Source: Candidatus Nitrotoga sp. CP45
GTDB taxonomy: Bacteria > Pseudomonadota > Gammaproteobacteria > Burkholderiales > Gallionellaceae
Assembly (NCBI GenBank): GCA_945874105.1
Contig: CAMCFJ010000006.1
Span: 1-64,000 of the forward strand
DNA length: 64,000 nucleotides
Direction: 5' to 3'
Positions 9,452 through 17,326 of the stretch are shown piece after piece; the stretch's first letter is position 1; the number at the start of each line of letters is the position of its first letter. Under the pieces are notes generated by a model. It saw only the letters and a program-made list of their open reading frames with translations. It was not told where the DNA came from and ran no database searches. The position numbers were made by a program, and so were the translations under genes.

Positions 9452-10897
9452 ATGCGGGTATTGTTTGCCACTTCTGAAGTCACACCACTTATCAAAACTG
9501 GCGGCTTGGCCGATGTCAGCGCCGCAATGCCGGCAGCGCTGCACGGCATGGGAGTGGATGTGCGCATATTGCTGCCAGGTTATCCCCAAGTTTTAAAAGC
9601 ATTGCCGCATCTTCAGGCTGCTACCGAAATTCCCATTCAGCCCAATTTTCCTGCAGCACGACTGCTGGCTGGTTCGTTGCCTAATGGCGTATCGCTGTTG
9701 GTGATTGAATGTGCCGAGCTGTATAAGCGTGGTGGAGGAGCATATCAGGATGAACATGGTCTTGACTGGCCCGATAACGCCCTACGATTTGGGTTGCTAT
9801 CAAAAATTGCGGCATTGCTGAGCTGTGCGGACTCTCCACTTGACTGGAAGCCCGATATAGTTCATTGCAATGACTGGCAAACCGGACTAACCCCGGCCTA
9901 TATGCACTTTTCTGATGGCGCTGCACCTTGTGTCATGACTGTGCATAATCTTGCATTTCAAGGCGTATTCCCGCCGCAAATGGTTGCGAAATTGGGGTTG
10001 CCCGCTGAATGTTTTCAGCCTGACGGTGTGGAGTTTTACGACAACCTGTCCTTCATGAAGGCAGGTTTGTATTACGCCGATCACATCACTACCGTAAGTC
10101 CGTCTTATGCCAACGAAATTCAGACCGATGCGCTGGGGTTCGGCCTACAGGGTTTGCTCGCTTACCGGCGGGAAGTTTTGACAGGCATTCTGAATGGTAT
10201 CGATACCACAGAATGGAATCCCGCCACCGACCCTAACCTTGTTCAGTCTTACGATATCACTGATATAAGTGGAAAGTCTGCCAACAAATGCGCGTTACAA
10301 AAACATATGGGATTGCATATTGATCCCGACCTGCCCTTGTTCGGAGTGGTGAGTCGATTTACCCCTCAGAAGGGCGTTGACCTGATTCTGGAAATTGCAC
10401 CACAATTGATTGCCTTACCGGCGCAACTGGTATTGCTGGGTACTGGTGATATAGAAATGCAACGGATTGCACTGGAGCTTTCACATAATTATTCCGGCCA
10501 GATCAGTGCTTACGTGGGCTTCGATGAGGCCTTGTCACACATGATCGAAGCAGGCGCAGACATTTTTTTAATGCCGTCACGTTTCGAGCCGTGTGGTCTT
10601 AGCCAGATGTACAGCCAACGCTATGGCACACCGCCCGTGGTACATGCGACAGGTGGCCTGATTGACACAGTATTGGATTGCAACGCGGCTTCACTGAAAC
10701 AGGGCGTTGCCAGCGGGTTTGTCTTCCACAGTATGGATTCGTCCAGCCTGTTGGCTACGGCACGACGTGCCGCGATGACCTATCATGACAAGAAATCCTG
10801 GCAGGCATTGCAGCACAATTGCATGGTCAAGAATTTTGACTGGAATCAAAGTGCCGCTGCTTACCATGACATCTACACGCATTTGATGCGGCGATAA
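9452..10897 (+). CDS. glgA: Glycogen/starch synthase (ADP-glucose type)
   Basis: Transfers glucose from ADP-glucose to a growing alpha-1,4-glucan (GT5). The start is taken at ATG 9452, giving MRVLFATSEVTPLIKTGGL, the standard N-terminus in which K15 of KTGGL belongs to the ADP-glucose site; an open frame extends 11 codons upstream. The length of 481 residues is normal. Further family blocks are DVRILLPGYP, VHCNDWQTGL, TVHNLAFQG, NGIDTTEWNP, RFTPQKGVDLI and PSRFEPCGLSQMYSQRYGTPP, which carries the catalytic E-x7-E region. Paired with glgP just upstream. Confidence 0.96.
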   Translation: MRVLFATSEVTPLIKTGGLADVSAAMPAALHGMGVDVRILLPGYPQVLKALPHLQAATEIPIQPNFPAARLLAGSLPNGVSLLVIECAELYKRGGGAYQDEHGLDWPDNALRFGLLSKIAALLSCADSPLDWKPDIVHCNDWQTGLTPAYMHFSDGAAPCVMTVHNLAFQGVFPPQMVAKLGLPAECFQPDGVEFYDNLSFMKAGLYYADHITTVSPSYANEIQTDALGFGLQGLLAYRREVLTGILNGIDTTEWNPATDPNLVQSYDITDISGKSANKCALQKHMGLHIDPDLPLFGVVSRFTPQKGVDLILEIAPQLIALPAQLVLLGTGDIEMQRIALELSHNYSGQISAYVGFDEALSHMIEAGADIFLMPSRFEPCGLSQMYSQRYGTPPVVHATGGLIDTVLDCNAASLKQGVASGFVFHSMDSSSLLATARRAAMTYHDKKSWQALQHNCMVKNFDWNQSAAAYHDIYTHLMRR

Positions 10898-11117
10898 CTG
10901 CACTTGATCGCCTTGCTATCCAATTCGATGAGCAGATTTTGGAATCGTTATTTCTTCCTATGTAAAAACCTCCCAATCAGAGCGATTTATATCCGATATG
11001 AACTCACCCAACTCCAGATATTCCATCGATCTATTGCATAACCGACTTTATTGTTTACTAATTCAATTGTGGTAGAGGCGGCTATACTATCGATTCATAG
11101 TATTAAAGCTTATAACC

Positions 11118-11651
11118 ATGATTGAAATAACCCTTGCCACAATTATCATCACAATTATCGTAGTTCTCACACTGCGTAACACCAAACGCGCAGTGCTTGA
11201 AAATCCGGTCATTCTCAACCGCACGGGGCAATATCACGCCACATTGGCACCCAAGCTCAATATCGCACAAACATTTATTGAGGCCATCGCCAAGCAGATA
11301 CCCGGCCCGCGTGATGCAGCCCAAAACAGCTCAACCCAATGTTTTGAAGTGCGCGATCCAGATGCCGCTTCAATTGGCCACGAACTCTATCTGCTCGCCA
11401 TCACAATGCGTCACGGCATGCTGTATTTTCAGGCCATCGTCCCGCGTCCATTCGTCAGCGACCAAGATAGCCATTTCAACATGCTGATGGAATCAGCTCG
11501 CGGCGCTGTTGCACATATCCCTGCTACGGGCGGTGTGCATAACACCGAAATGGATGAATGCCTCATTACGGCAGCGAGCACAGCGGCACAAAAATTGGGC
11601 ATCGACATAAAGCAGCAAGTGTTACCCCAATGTGAAAACAGGGAGACATAA
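11118..11651 (+). CDS. Small membrane-anchored protein of unknown function
   Basis: A 177-residue protein with one N-terminal hydrophobic segment (about residues 4-22) followed by a stretch beginning RNTKRAV, which by the positive-inside rule suggests a single anchored helix and a soluble domain. I do not recognise the domain; it contains HELYLLAITMRHGMLYFQAIV, with an alternation suggesting beta strands. TATACTATC upstream near 11081 could be a -10 element. It is convergent with the Pcm-like gene that follows on the other strand. Confidence 0.6.
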   Translation: MIEITLATIIITIIVVLTLRNTKRAVLENPVILNRTGQYHATLAPKLNIAQTFIEAIAKQIPGPRDAAQNSSTQCFEVRDPDAASIGHELYLLAITMRHGMLYFQAIVPRPFVSDQDSHFNMLMESARGAVAHIPATGGVHNTEMDECLITAASTAAQKLGIDIKQQVLPQCENRET

Positions 11652-11810
11652 TTACTTCCGACTTCCAGCGGCATTGTTGCAAACTTCAAGATTGTTCAAA
11701 TAGATGGATATTCAATTGCACGACAGCGCAATTTCAATGTGGGACTGTTTGGCGGTTACTAAAGCGCTCGATGAACGCTATCGCCAGTGCTATTTATTGC
11801 ACACGCTGCA

Positions 11811-12452
11811 TCAAAAAATGAAGCGCTTGGGTTGCAGCACGTTTTGCAGCGGTGCAATGCAGGTCTCGAACAGGGTGACTCTTTCTAATGCACCGGGTGC
11901 CACACAAGTAATAAGATCGGCATGCATCGCCGGAGCATCACCAACGATAGCAAACAGACGGCCACCTGGTGTCAAGCTGTTCTGGAATGCTTCCGGTAAA
12001 ATGGGTACTGAGCCAGTCAGCACGATTACATCGTAAGAACCCGGCCAGCCTTGCGCCGCATCGCCCAGTGCCAAAGTTACGTTATTGATGTGATGTGCCG
12101 CCAAATTCTTTTCCGCAAAGGCATGCAACTCCGGTACGATCTCAACGCTGGTAACATGCTTCACGAGATGTGAGAGCAAAGCAGTCAGATAACCACTGCC
12201 GCTGCCGACTTCGAGCACGCGGTCGTTACGCCCAAGCTGCAAAGCCTGTAATGCGCGCGCTTCCATCTTGGGCTGCCACATTGAAACTCCATGTCCCAAT
12301 GGCATTTCCATATCCACGAAAGCCATATTTTGCCTTCCGGGCGGCACGAAACGTTCGCGTTTAACCTTACTCAACAAATCCAGCACCCGCATATCCAGAA
12401 CGTCCCAAGGCCGAATCTGTTGCTCTACCATATTAAAGCGCGCCTGTTCCAT
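11811..12452 (-). CDS. Protein-L-isoaspartate O-methyltransferase family protein
   Basis: A class I SAM methyltransferase of the PCMT family, which methylates isoaspartyl residues of damaged proteins for repair. It reads MEQARFNMVEQQIRPWDVLD, a start common to the short betaproteobacterial members, then PLGHGVSMWQPKMEARALQAL (in place of the usual G-x-T-I-S-x-P), and VLEVGSGSGYLTALLS as SAM motif I. The family's normal active region is altered, so true PIMT activity is uncertain. The start at ATG 12452 is chosen because GGAG lies 9-12 bases upstream; the frame is open to a TTG at 12476. 213 residues. Confidence 0.85.
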   Translation of the reverse strand: MEQARFNMVEQQIRPWDVLDMRVLDLLSKVKRERFVPPGRQNMAFVDMEMPLGHGVSMWQPKMEARALQALQLGRNDRVLEVGSGSGYLTALLSHLVKHVTSVEIVPELHAFAEKNLAAHHINNVTLALGDAAQGWPGSYDVIVLTGSVPILPEAFQNSLTPGGRLFAIVGDAPAMHADLITCVAPGALERVTLFETCIAPLQNVLQPKRFIF

Positions 12453-12609
12453 GTTACCCATCTCCCTCTGCTCCAAAATATTATCGACGCTTCACTCGGC
12501 CAGTATAGCAAGGTCACTGCTTGCGCTCAATGACTACCCCCCTCTTACCTGGTTTGAAATGGCCAAGAACCAACAGATACAGGAATAATTACACCCTCTA
12601 ATACTTTGC

Positions 12610-13347
12610 CTAAATAAAATCTCCCCACAAAGTTTGCAAAGTAGCTATGCCCGCCACAGCAGCAGTCTCAGTACGTAGCAAGCGCGCACCTAAACGAATG
12701 GAAATAAAGCCGGCTTGCCGGGCAATCTGGACTTCATCCGCACCGAAGCCACCTTCTGGCCCAATTAGCAGGATCGCTTTCCCTTGCGGTTTCGGCTGCT
12801 CATGCAATGTTGTCACGGCTTCCGGCAACAGGATAAATTTGCTGCCCGGCACATCGCCCATAGTGGCCATCCAAGCGCTGAATTCAAGTGGAGCATGGAC
12901 CTTGGGTAACACGTTTCTGCCACATTGTTCACATGCTGCAATGGTGACGCCGTGCCAATGTTGAGTGCGCTTTTCAGCGCGTTCTCCGGCTAGCTTTGTC
13001 ATGCTGCGTTGGGTCTGTACTGGCTGTATTTCGGTAGCGCCGAGTTCTGTGGCCTTTTGTATTACCCAATCCATTTTTTCGCTACTACACAGCGCCTGCG
13101 CCAGTATGATATTTAATGGAGACTCGCGGTTGACCGTGCAGTCTTGCAGTTTCTCCAGCACCACTCTTTTGCCTTCGATTTCGCATATGCGGCCATGAAG
13201 CTCATTGCCTGCACCATCAAATACCCGAACTTCATCATTCACGCGCAGGCGCAGGACTCGACTGGCGTGATGTGCGGCAGCCGGTGGCAGCTCAAATTTA
13301 GTGCTTGCATGCAGCGGCGGGGGGTAATAGAAGCGAGGTGTAGTCAT
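12610..13347 (-). CDS. rsmE: 16S rRNA (uracil-1498-N3)-methyltransferase
   Basis: Methylates N3 of U1498 in 16S rRNA. It is a SPOUT-fold enzyme with an N-terminal PUA-like domain (ASRVLRLRVNDEVRVFDGAG) and a C-terminal knot with LLIGPEGGFGADEV and IRLGARLLRTETAAVAG, both canonical. The ATG at 13347 gives MTTPRFYYPP, the usual start; the frame stays open 15 codons upstream. 245 residues. It is transcribed toward the pcm-like gene, with about 150 bases between them. Confidence 0.95.
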   Translation of the reverse strand: MTTPRFYYPPPLHASTKFELPPAAAHHASRVLRLRVNDEVRVFDGAGNELHGRICEIEGKRVVLEKLQDCTVNRESPLNIILAQALCSSEKMDWVIQKATELGATEIQPVQTQRSMTKLAGERAEKRTQHWHGVTIAACEQCGRNVLPKVHAPLEFSAWMATMGDVPGSKFILLPEAVTTLHEQPKPQGKAILLIGPEGGFGADEVQIARQAGFISIRLGARLLRTETAAVAGIATLQTLWGDFI

Positions 13348-13468
13348 TGATCGGTTAAGTATGAATGGCCTGCATGATAATATAACGGCCATCGCTATAA
13401 ATTCAAATTCAAGTTAGATGGGGTGTTTTCAGTTAACCCCACGCCAAAATACTTAAACAACATCTCAA

Positions 13469-15880
13469 ATGAAAAAAATTGGCCGTAATGATCCTTGCCC
13501 TTGTGGCAGCGGTAAGAAATATAAGCATTGCTGCCAGCCAAACGGCGAATTTCCTACGGCTAAAACGCACTCACAAGATTTATCAATCTCCCAAGTCATC
13601 CAGGTCGCACGGGAACACCATCAGGCTGGACGTTTGCCTCAGGCAGAGGCTATTTATCAGCAAATACTCCAGGTAGCACCAAACCATCCGGACGCGCTAC
13701 ATTTATTAGGGCTGATCGCCCGTCAGGGGGGAAAGAACGGAATTGCTGCTGGACTTATTAGCCGGGCTATCAGTGTCAATCCATCCAATCCAATTTATTA
13801 CATCAATTTGGGAAATGCGCTCAAGGATCAAGGCCAGTTGGAAAAAGCGATCCTCAATTACCGCCAAGCACTTTCGATCAAGCCGGATTTTGCCGAAGCG
13901 TACACCAACCTGGGGAATGCCCTCAAGGAACAAGGTGATTTGGAAGCGGCGATTGAGAGCTTCCGCCAGTCACTCGCATTGAAGCCGGATTTTGCCGAGA
14001 CTCACAGCAATATGGGGAATGCGCTCAAGGATCAAGGCCGGCTAGAAGAAGCAATAGCCTGCTACGGCCAAGCACTTCTGCTCAAGCCGGATTATGCTGA
14101 AGCATATAACAACTTGGGGACTGCTCTTAAGGCACAAAGCAAGCTGGATGCAGCAGTCGGAAGTTACCGGAAGGCGATTTCGCTCAAGCCGGATTTTGTT
14201 GATGCGCATAACAACCTGGGGAATGCGCTCATGGCACAGGGCAAACTGGAAGCGGCGGTTGTGAGCTTCCACCAGTCGCTCTTAATCAAACCGGATTGTG
14301 CCGAGGCGTACAACAATCTGGGGAACGCGCTTAAAGATCAAGGAAAATTGGATGCAGCGATTGAAAGCTTCCAGAGGGCGCTCGCGTTCAAGTCGGACTT
14401 TGCCGAGGCGCACAGCAACCTCGGGCTTGCGCTTCAGAAGCAAGGTAAAACGGACGAGGCGATTGCCCGCTACAATCAAGCGCTTTCAATCAAACCGGAT
14501 TATGCCGAAGCGTACAACAACCTGGGACTTGCTCTGCAGGAACAAGGTAAATTGGATGAGGCGGTCGACAGCTATCACCAAGCACTCGCGCTCAGGCCGT
14601 TTTACCCCAAGGCCCACAGCAACCTGCTTTTTGCCCTGAGTTTTTATTCCAAGTGCTTGCCAGACGCCTATCTCGCAGAAGCACGTCACTATGGCAATAA
14701 AGTGATGGCAAAGGTCCAGCCTTATACAAGTTGGTCTGTTTATCCAGAAAACACAACGGAACGAGGTATGCAGCCTCTGCGGATTGGGCTGGTTTCCGGA
14801 GATTTCAGAGCGCATCCAGTGGGGTTTTTCCTGGAAGGCATTCTCGCGAATTTGAACCCTGCGCGGGTTGAGTTGGTCGCCTATTCAATGTCTCCGCAAG
14901 AGGATGAACTCAGCGCCCGCATCCGGCCTTATTTTGTTGCCTGGAATATTATCGTGGGTCTTAGCGATGAAGCCGCAGCCCAGAAGGTTCACGCCGATGG
15001 CATTCATATACTCATTGATCTGACGGGGCATACTGCTGGCAATCGTTTGCCAATGTTTGCACTGAAGCCTGCCCCGGTGCAAGTAAGTTGGTTGGGGTAT
15101 TTCGCTACAACCGGGTTACCGACGATGGATTATCTGCTGGCAGACCCGGTATCGGTGCCGGAATCTCACCGGGAGCATTTTACTGAAACAGTGTGGTATC
15201 TGCCAGAAACCCGGCTTTGCTTCACTCCACCCACAAATAAGACTGGGCTGGAATTAAGTCCCTTGCCGGCAGTGCAAAATGGCTATATCACTTTTGGTTG
15301 TTTCCAAAATCTTACCAAGGTGAATGACACTGTGCTCGCTGCATGGGGACGAATTTTTCTTGCCTTGCCAGGAGCGCAATTGAGGCTGCAAACCAGTCAG
15401 ATGAATTGCTCAACCGCGCGCGAATATCTGCAACATCGGTTAGGTCAAGTCGGGATAATGCCGGAGCGGTTAATAATGGAAGGACATGTTCCCAGAGAGG
15501 AATATCTTGCAGCATATGCAAACGTGGATATCATTCTGGACACGTTCCCTTACCCGGGCGGCACTACAACCTGCGAAGCTTTGTGGATGGGGGTGCCTAC
15601 GCTGACCCTTGTCGGCGGCACATTGCTCGCCCGCCAAGGTGCCAGCATGCTGGCCTGTGCCGGCCTGGAAGACTGGATTGCCAGCGATGTGGATGACTAC
15701 GTTACCCGAACTCTGTTTCATGCCTCTGACATTGATCGTTTGGCGCAACTGCGGTCAGGATTACGGCAGAAAGTGCTGGCTTCGCCACTGTTTAATGCCC
15801 CACGTTTTGCCCTGCATCTGGAGGATGCACTGCAAAAAATGTGGCAACAAAAGATGTGCTTAGAGTCTGACCATAAATAA
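13469..15880 (+). CDS. SEC-C motif + ten TPRs + OGT/SPINDLY-type (GT41) glycosyltransferase
   Basis: An 803-residue protein with three parts. Residues 1-25 are a SEC-C zinc-binding motif, DPCPCGSGKKYKHCC, with Cys10, Cys12, Cys21 and Cys22. Residues about 40-390 are ten tetratricopeptide repeats of 34 residues with the consensus AYNNLGNALK.QGKL..AI..Y.QAL..KPD. Residues about 435-790 are a GT41 domain: GLVSGDFRAHPVGFF (the conserved histidine region), TFGCFQNLTKVND and FPYPGGTTTCEALWMGVPTL, the UDP-sugar binding block. The family transfers N-acetylglucosamine or another sugar to protein serine/threonine, in the cytoplasm. SEC-C motifs usually sit on SecA or nucleic-acid proteins, so this fusion is less usual. 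The next two genes are glycan-related, suggesting a protein-glycosylation role. Confidence 0.9.
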   Translation: MKKIGRNDPCPCGSGKKYKHCCQPNGEFPTAKTHSQDLSISQVIQVAREHHQAGRLPQAEAIYQQILQVAPNHPDALHLLGLIARQGGKNGIAAGLISRAISVNPSNPIYYINLGNALKDQGQLEKAILNYRQALSIKPDFAEAYTNLGNALKEQGDLEAAIESFRQSLALKPDFAETHSNMGNALKDQGRLEEAIACYGQALLLKPDYAEAYNNLGTALKAQSKLDAAVGSYRKAISLKPDFVDAHNNLGNALMAQGKLEAAVVSFHQSLLIKPDCAEAYNNLGNALKDQGKLDAAIESFQRALAFKSDFAEAHSNLGLALQKQGKTDEAIARYNQALSIKPDYAEAYNNLGLALQEQGKLDEAVDSYHQALALRPFYPKAHSNLLFALSFYSKCLPDAYLAEARHYGNKVMAKVQPYTSWSVYPENTTERGMQPLRIGLVSGDFRAHPVGFFLEGILANLNPARVELVAYSMSPQEDELSARIRPYFVAWNIIVGLSDEAAAQKVHADGIHILIDLTGHTAGNRLPMFALKPAPVQVSWLGYFATTGLPTMDYLLADPVSVPESHREHFTETVWYLPETRLCFTPPTNKTGLELSPLPAVQNGYITFGCFQNLTKVNDTVLAAWGRIFLALPGAQLRLQTSQMNCSTAREYLQHRLGQVGIMPERLIMEGHVPREEYLAAYANVDIILDTFPYPGGTTTCEALWMGVPTLTLVGGTLLARQGASMLACAGLEDWIASDVDDYVTRTLFHASDIDRLAQLRSGLRQKVLASPLFNAPRFALHLEDALQKMWQQKMCLESDHK
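13610..14630 (+). repeat. Tandem 102-bp coding repeats (TPR array)
   Basis: The TPR part of the gene consists of consecutive 102-base units (34 codons), most of them sharing AACCTGGGGAATGC, CTCAAG.A.CAAGG and AAGCCGGATT blocks. Their similarity at DNA level indicates fairly recent expansion or homogenisation within the gene. Confidence 0.8.
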
Positions 15881-16096
15881 ACTTCGTGGTGCCTCTCAGA
15901 AGCATGCATCACACAAATACTTGAGGTTTATGATCACATTGGAAATGTTCTGATTATGATGTTGGATGATCAGTCTGTATCTGAACTTTCTTGCATCGTT
16001 TTTTTTCCTATACTTAAGCGGCTCTTACAAAGTAAAGTTCAATATATTTGAGGACTTAACCTATAGTGCTCACATTCAAAATACATTAATTCAGTG

Positions 16097-16124
16097 CTGA
16101 ATTAGTCCGTGTAGCGTGTATAAT
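16097..16124 (+). promoter_or_regulatory. Candidate promoter for the glycan methyltransferase/GT pair
   Basis: CTGAAT, 16 bases, then TATAAT at 16119-16124, about 27 bases before the GTG start. The -35 side overlaps a palindrome AATTCAG-TG-CTGAATT (16089-16104), which could be an operator. Inferred from pattern only. Confidence 0.35.
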
Positions 16125-16150
16125 CTTCAGTTTTAATATTTCTTGAATTT

Positions 16151-17320
16151 GTGAGCAAATCTCCTTCCTTCACGGGCGAGCGCTTTTTGCCCGAGTGCAG
16201 CGGTGAAATCTGGTATGAACATTGGCATCGTTATGCCTTGGCACGCCAGTTAAGCCAACATTGCACAGTTTTGGATGTAGCCTGTGGTGAAGGCTACGGT
16301 GCCGCCATGGTGGCTGAAACTGCATACAAGGTGGTGGGGGTTGATCTGTCCGCTGATGTAATTCAGCATGCCAAAAACAATTATGGGCATCATACCAACC
16401 TGCAATTCGTTACGGCTTCATGTGAATGTTTGCCGTTTTCAGATGCGAGCTTTGACTTCGCAATCTCCTTTGAAACAATAGAGCATATTGAGCAACAGAA
16501 AGAGTTTATTGCTGAACTCGCGCGCGTTCTGCGCCCGGATGGGATATTGATCCTGTCCTCTCCTAACAAGCGCTTGTATTCCGATGCACATGATTATCAC
16601 AATGAATTTCATGTGCGTGAATTGTATCGAAATGAGCTGGAAGAATTACTGCATGTGACTTTTCCGCATATATTCTGGCTTGGCCAAAAATTATTGTTCC
16701 ATTCCGCCATTTGGCCAGAAAATCAAGCCTGCGTTACGGCAGAATATTTGGTTAACGACAATCAGCAAGTTACAGTAGCCAGCCAGCCTTCAGTCGAGCC
16801 AATGTATTACATCGCAGTCTGCAGTCGTAACCCAACTATGCTACCCACCACGTTCAATAAACTTTCTTTGTTTAGTGACAGCGCCGAAATGGTTTATCAG
16901 GATTATGCCAAGCAAACCAGGCGCGTGATGGAGCTGGATCAACTTCTCAAAAATCGCGAGCATCTGATCGCTGAACGTGATAGCTTTCTCTCGCTCCGCA
17001 CCCAACAAATGGAAGAACGTGAACACCTGATCGCTGAACGTGATGCACTTCTGAACATGCGTACCGATCAGTTAAGTGAATGCACCGGACAGTTAAGTGA
17101 ACGCACCGAAAAATTAAACATTTGTACCGGACAATTAAATGAACGTACTGAAGAAATAATCAAACTCAATACGCTTCTGACGCGACGCAACGAACAAATT
17201 GCTGAACATGAGCGTTTGAATGTTGCTCTCAACCAGCAAATTGACTATCGCGCCAGCGTGATTTGGTGGCTAAAATCACCGTTACGCTTCATTACACGTG
17301 CCATCAAAGGGAATTCTTGA
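16151..17320 (+). CDS. SAM methyltransferase with C-terminal repetitive coiled coil
   Basis: Residues 1 to about 200 are a class I methyltransferase of the Methyltransf_11 type: GERFLPE at the start, VLDVACGEGYGAAMV (motif I), VVGVDLS, and FDFAISFETIEHI. Residues about 265-365 are a long coiled coil built from near-repeats such as REHLIAERD (twice) and QLSERTE/QLNERTE (several), ending in WWLKSPLRFITRAIKG, a tail often seen on surface-glycan methyltransferases and glycosyltransferases. GTG start at 16151. The next gene starts 6 bases after the stop, so the two are co-transcribed. Likely acts on a glycan or on a glycosylated carrier; the substrate is unknown. Confidence 0.82.
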   Translation: MSKSPSFTGERFLPECSGEIWYEHWHRYALARQLSQHCTVLDVACGEGYGAAMVAETAYKVVGVDLSADVIQHAKNNYGHHTNLQFVTASCECLPFSDASFDFAISFETIEHIEQQKEFIAELARVLRPDGILILSSPNKRLYSDAHDYHNEFHVRELYRNELEELLHVTFPHIFWLGQKLLFHSAIWPENQACVTAEYLVNDNQQVTVASQPSVEPMYYIAVCSRNPTMLPTTFNKLSLFSDSAEMVYQDYAKQTRRVMELDQLLKNREHLIAERDSFLSLRTQQMEEREHLIAERDALLNMRTDQLSECTGQLSERTEKLNICTGQLNERTEEIIKLNTLLTRRNEQIAEHERLNVALNQQIDYRASVIWWLKSPLRFITRAIKGNS

Positions 17321-17326
17321 ATTAGC

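Noticed and set aside
13610-14630. Regular 102-base repeats, at first glance an array
   Set aside because: They are in frame, 34 codons each, and encode TPRs; spacing and content exclude a CRISPR array.
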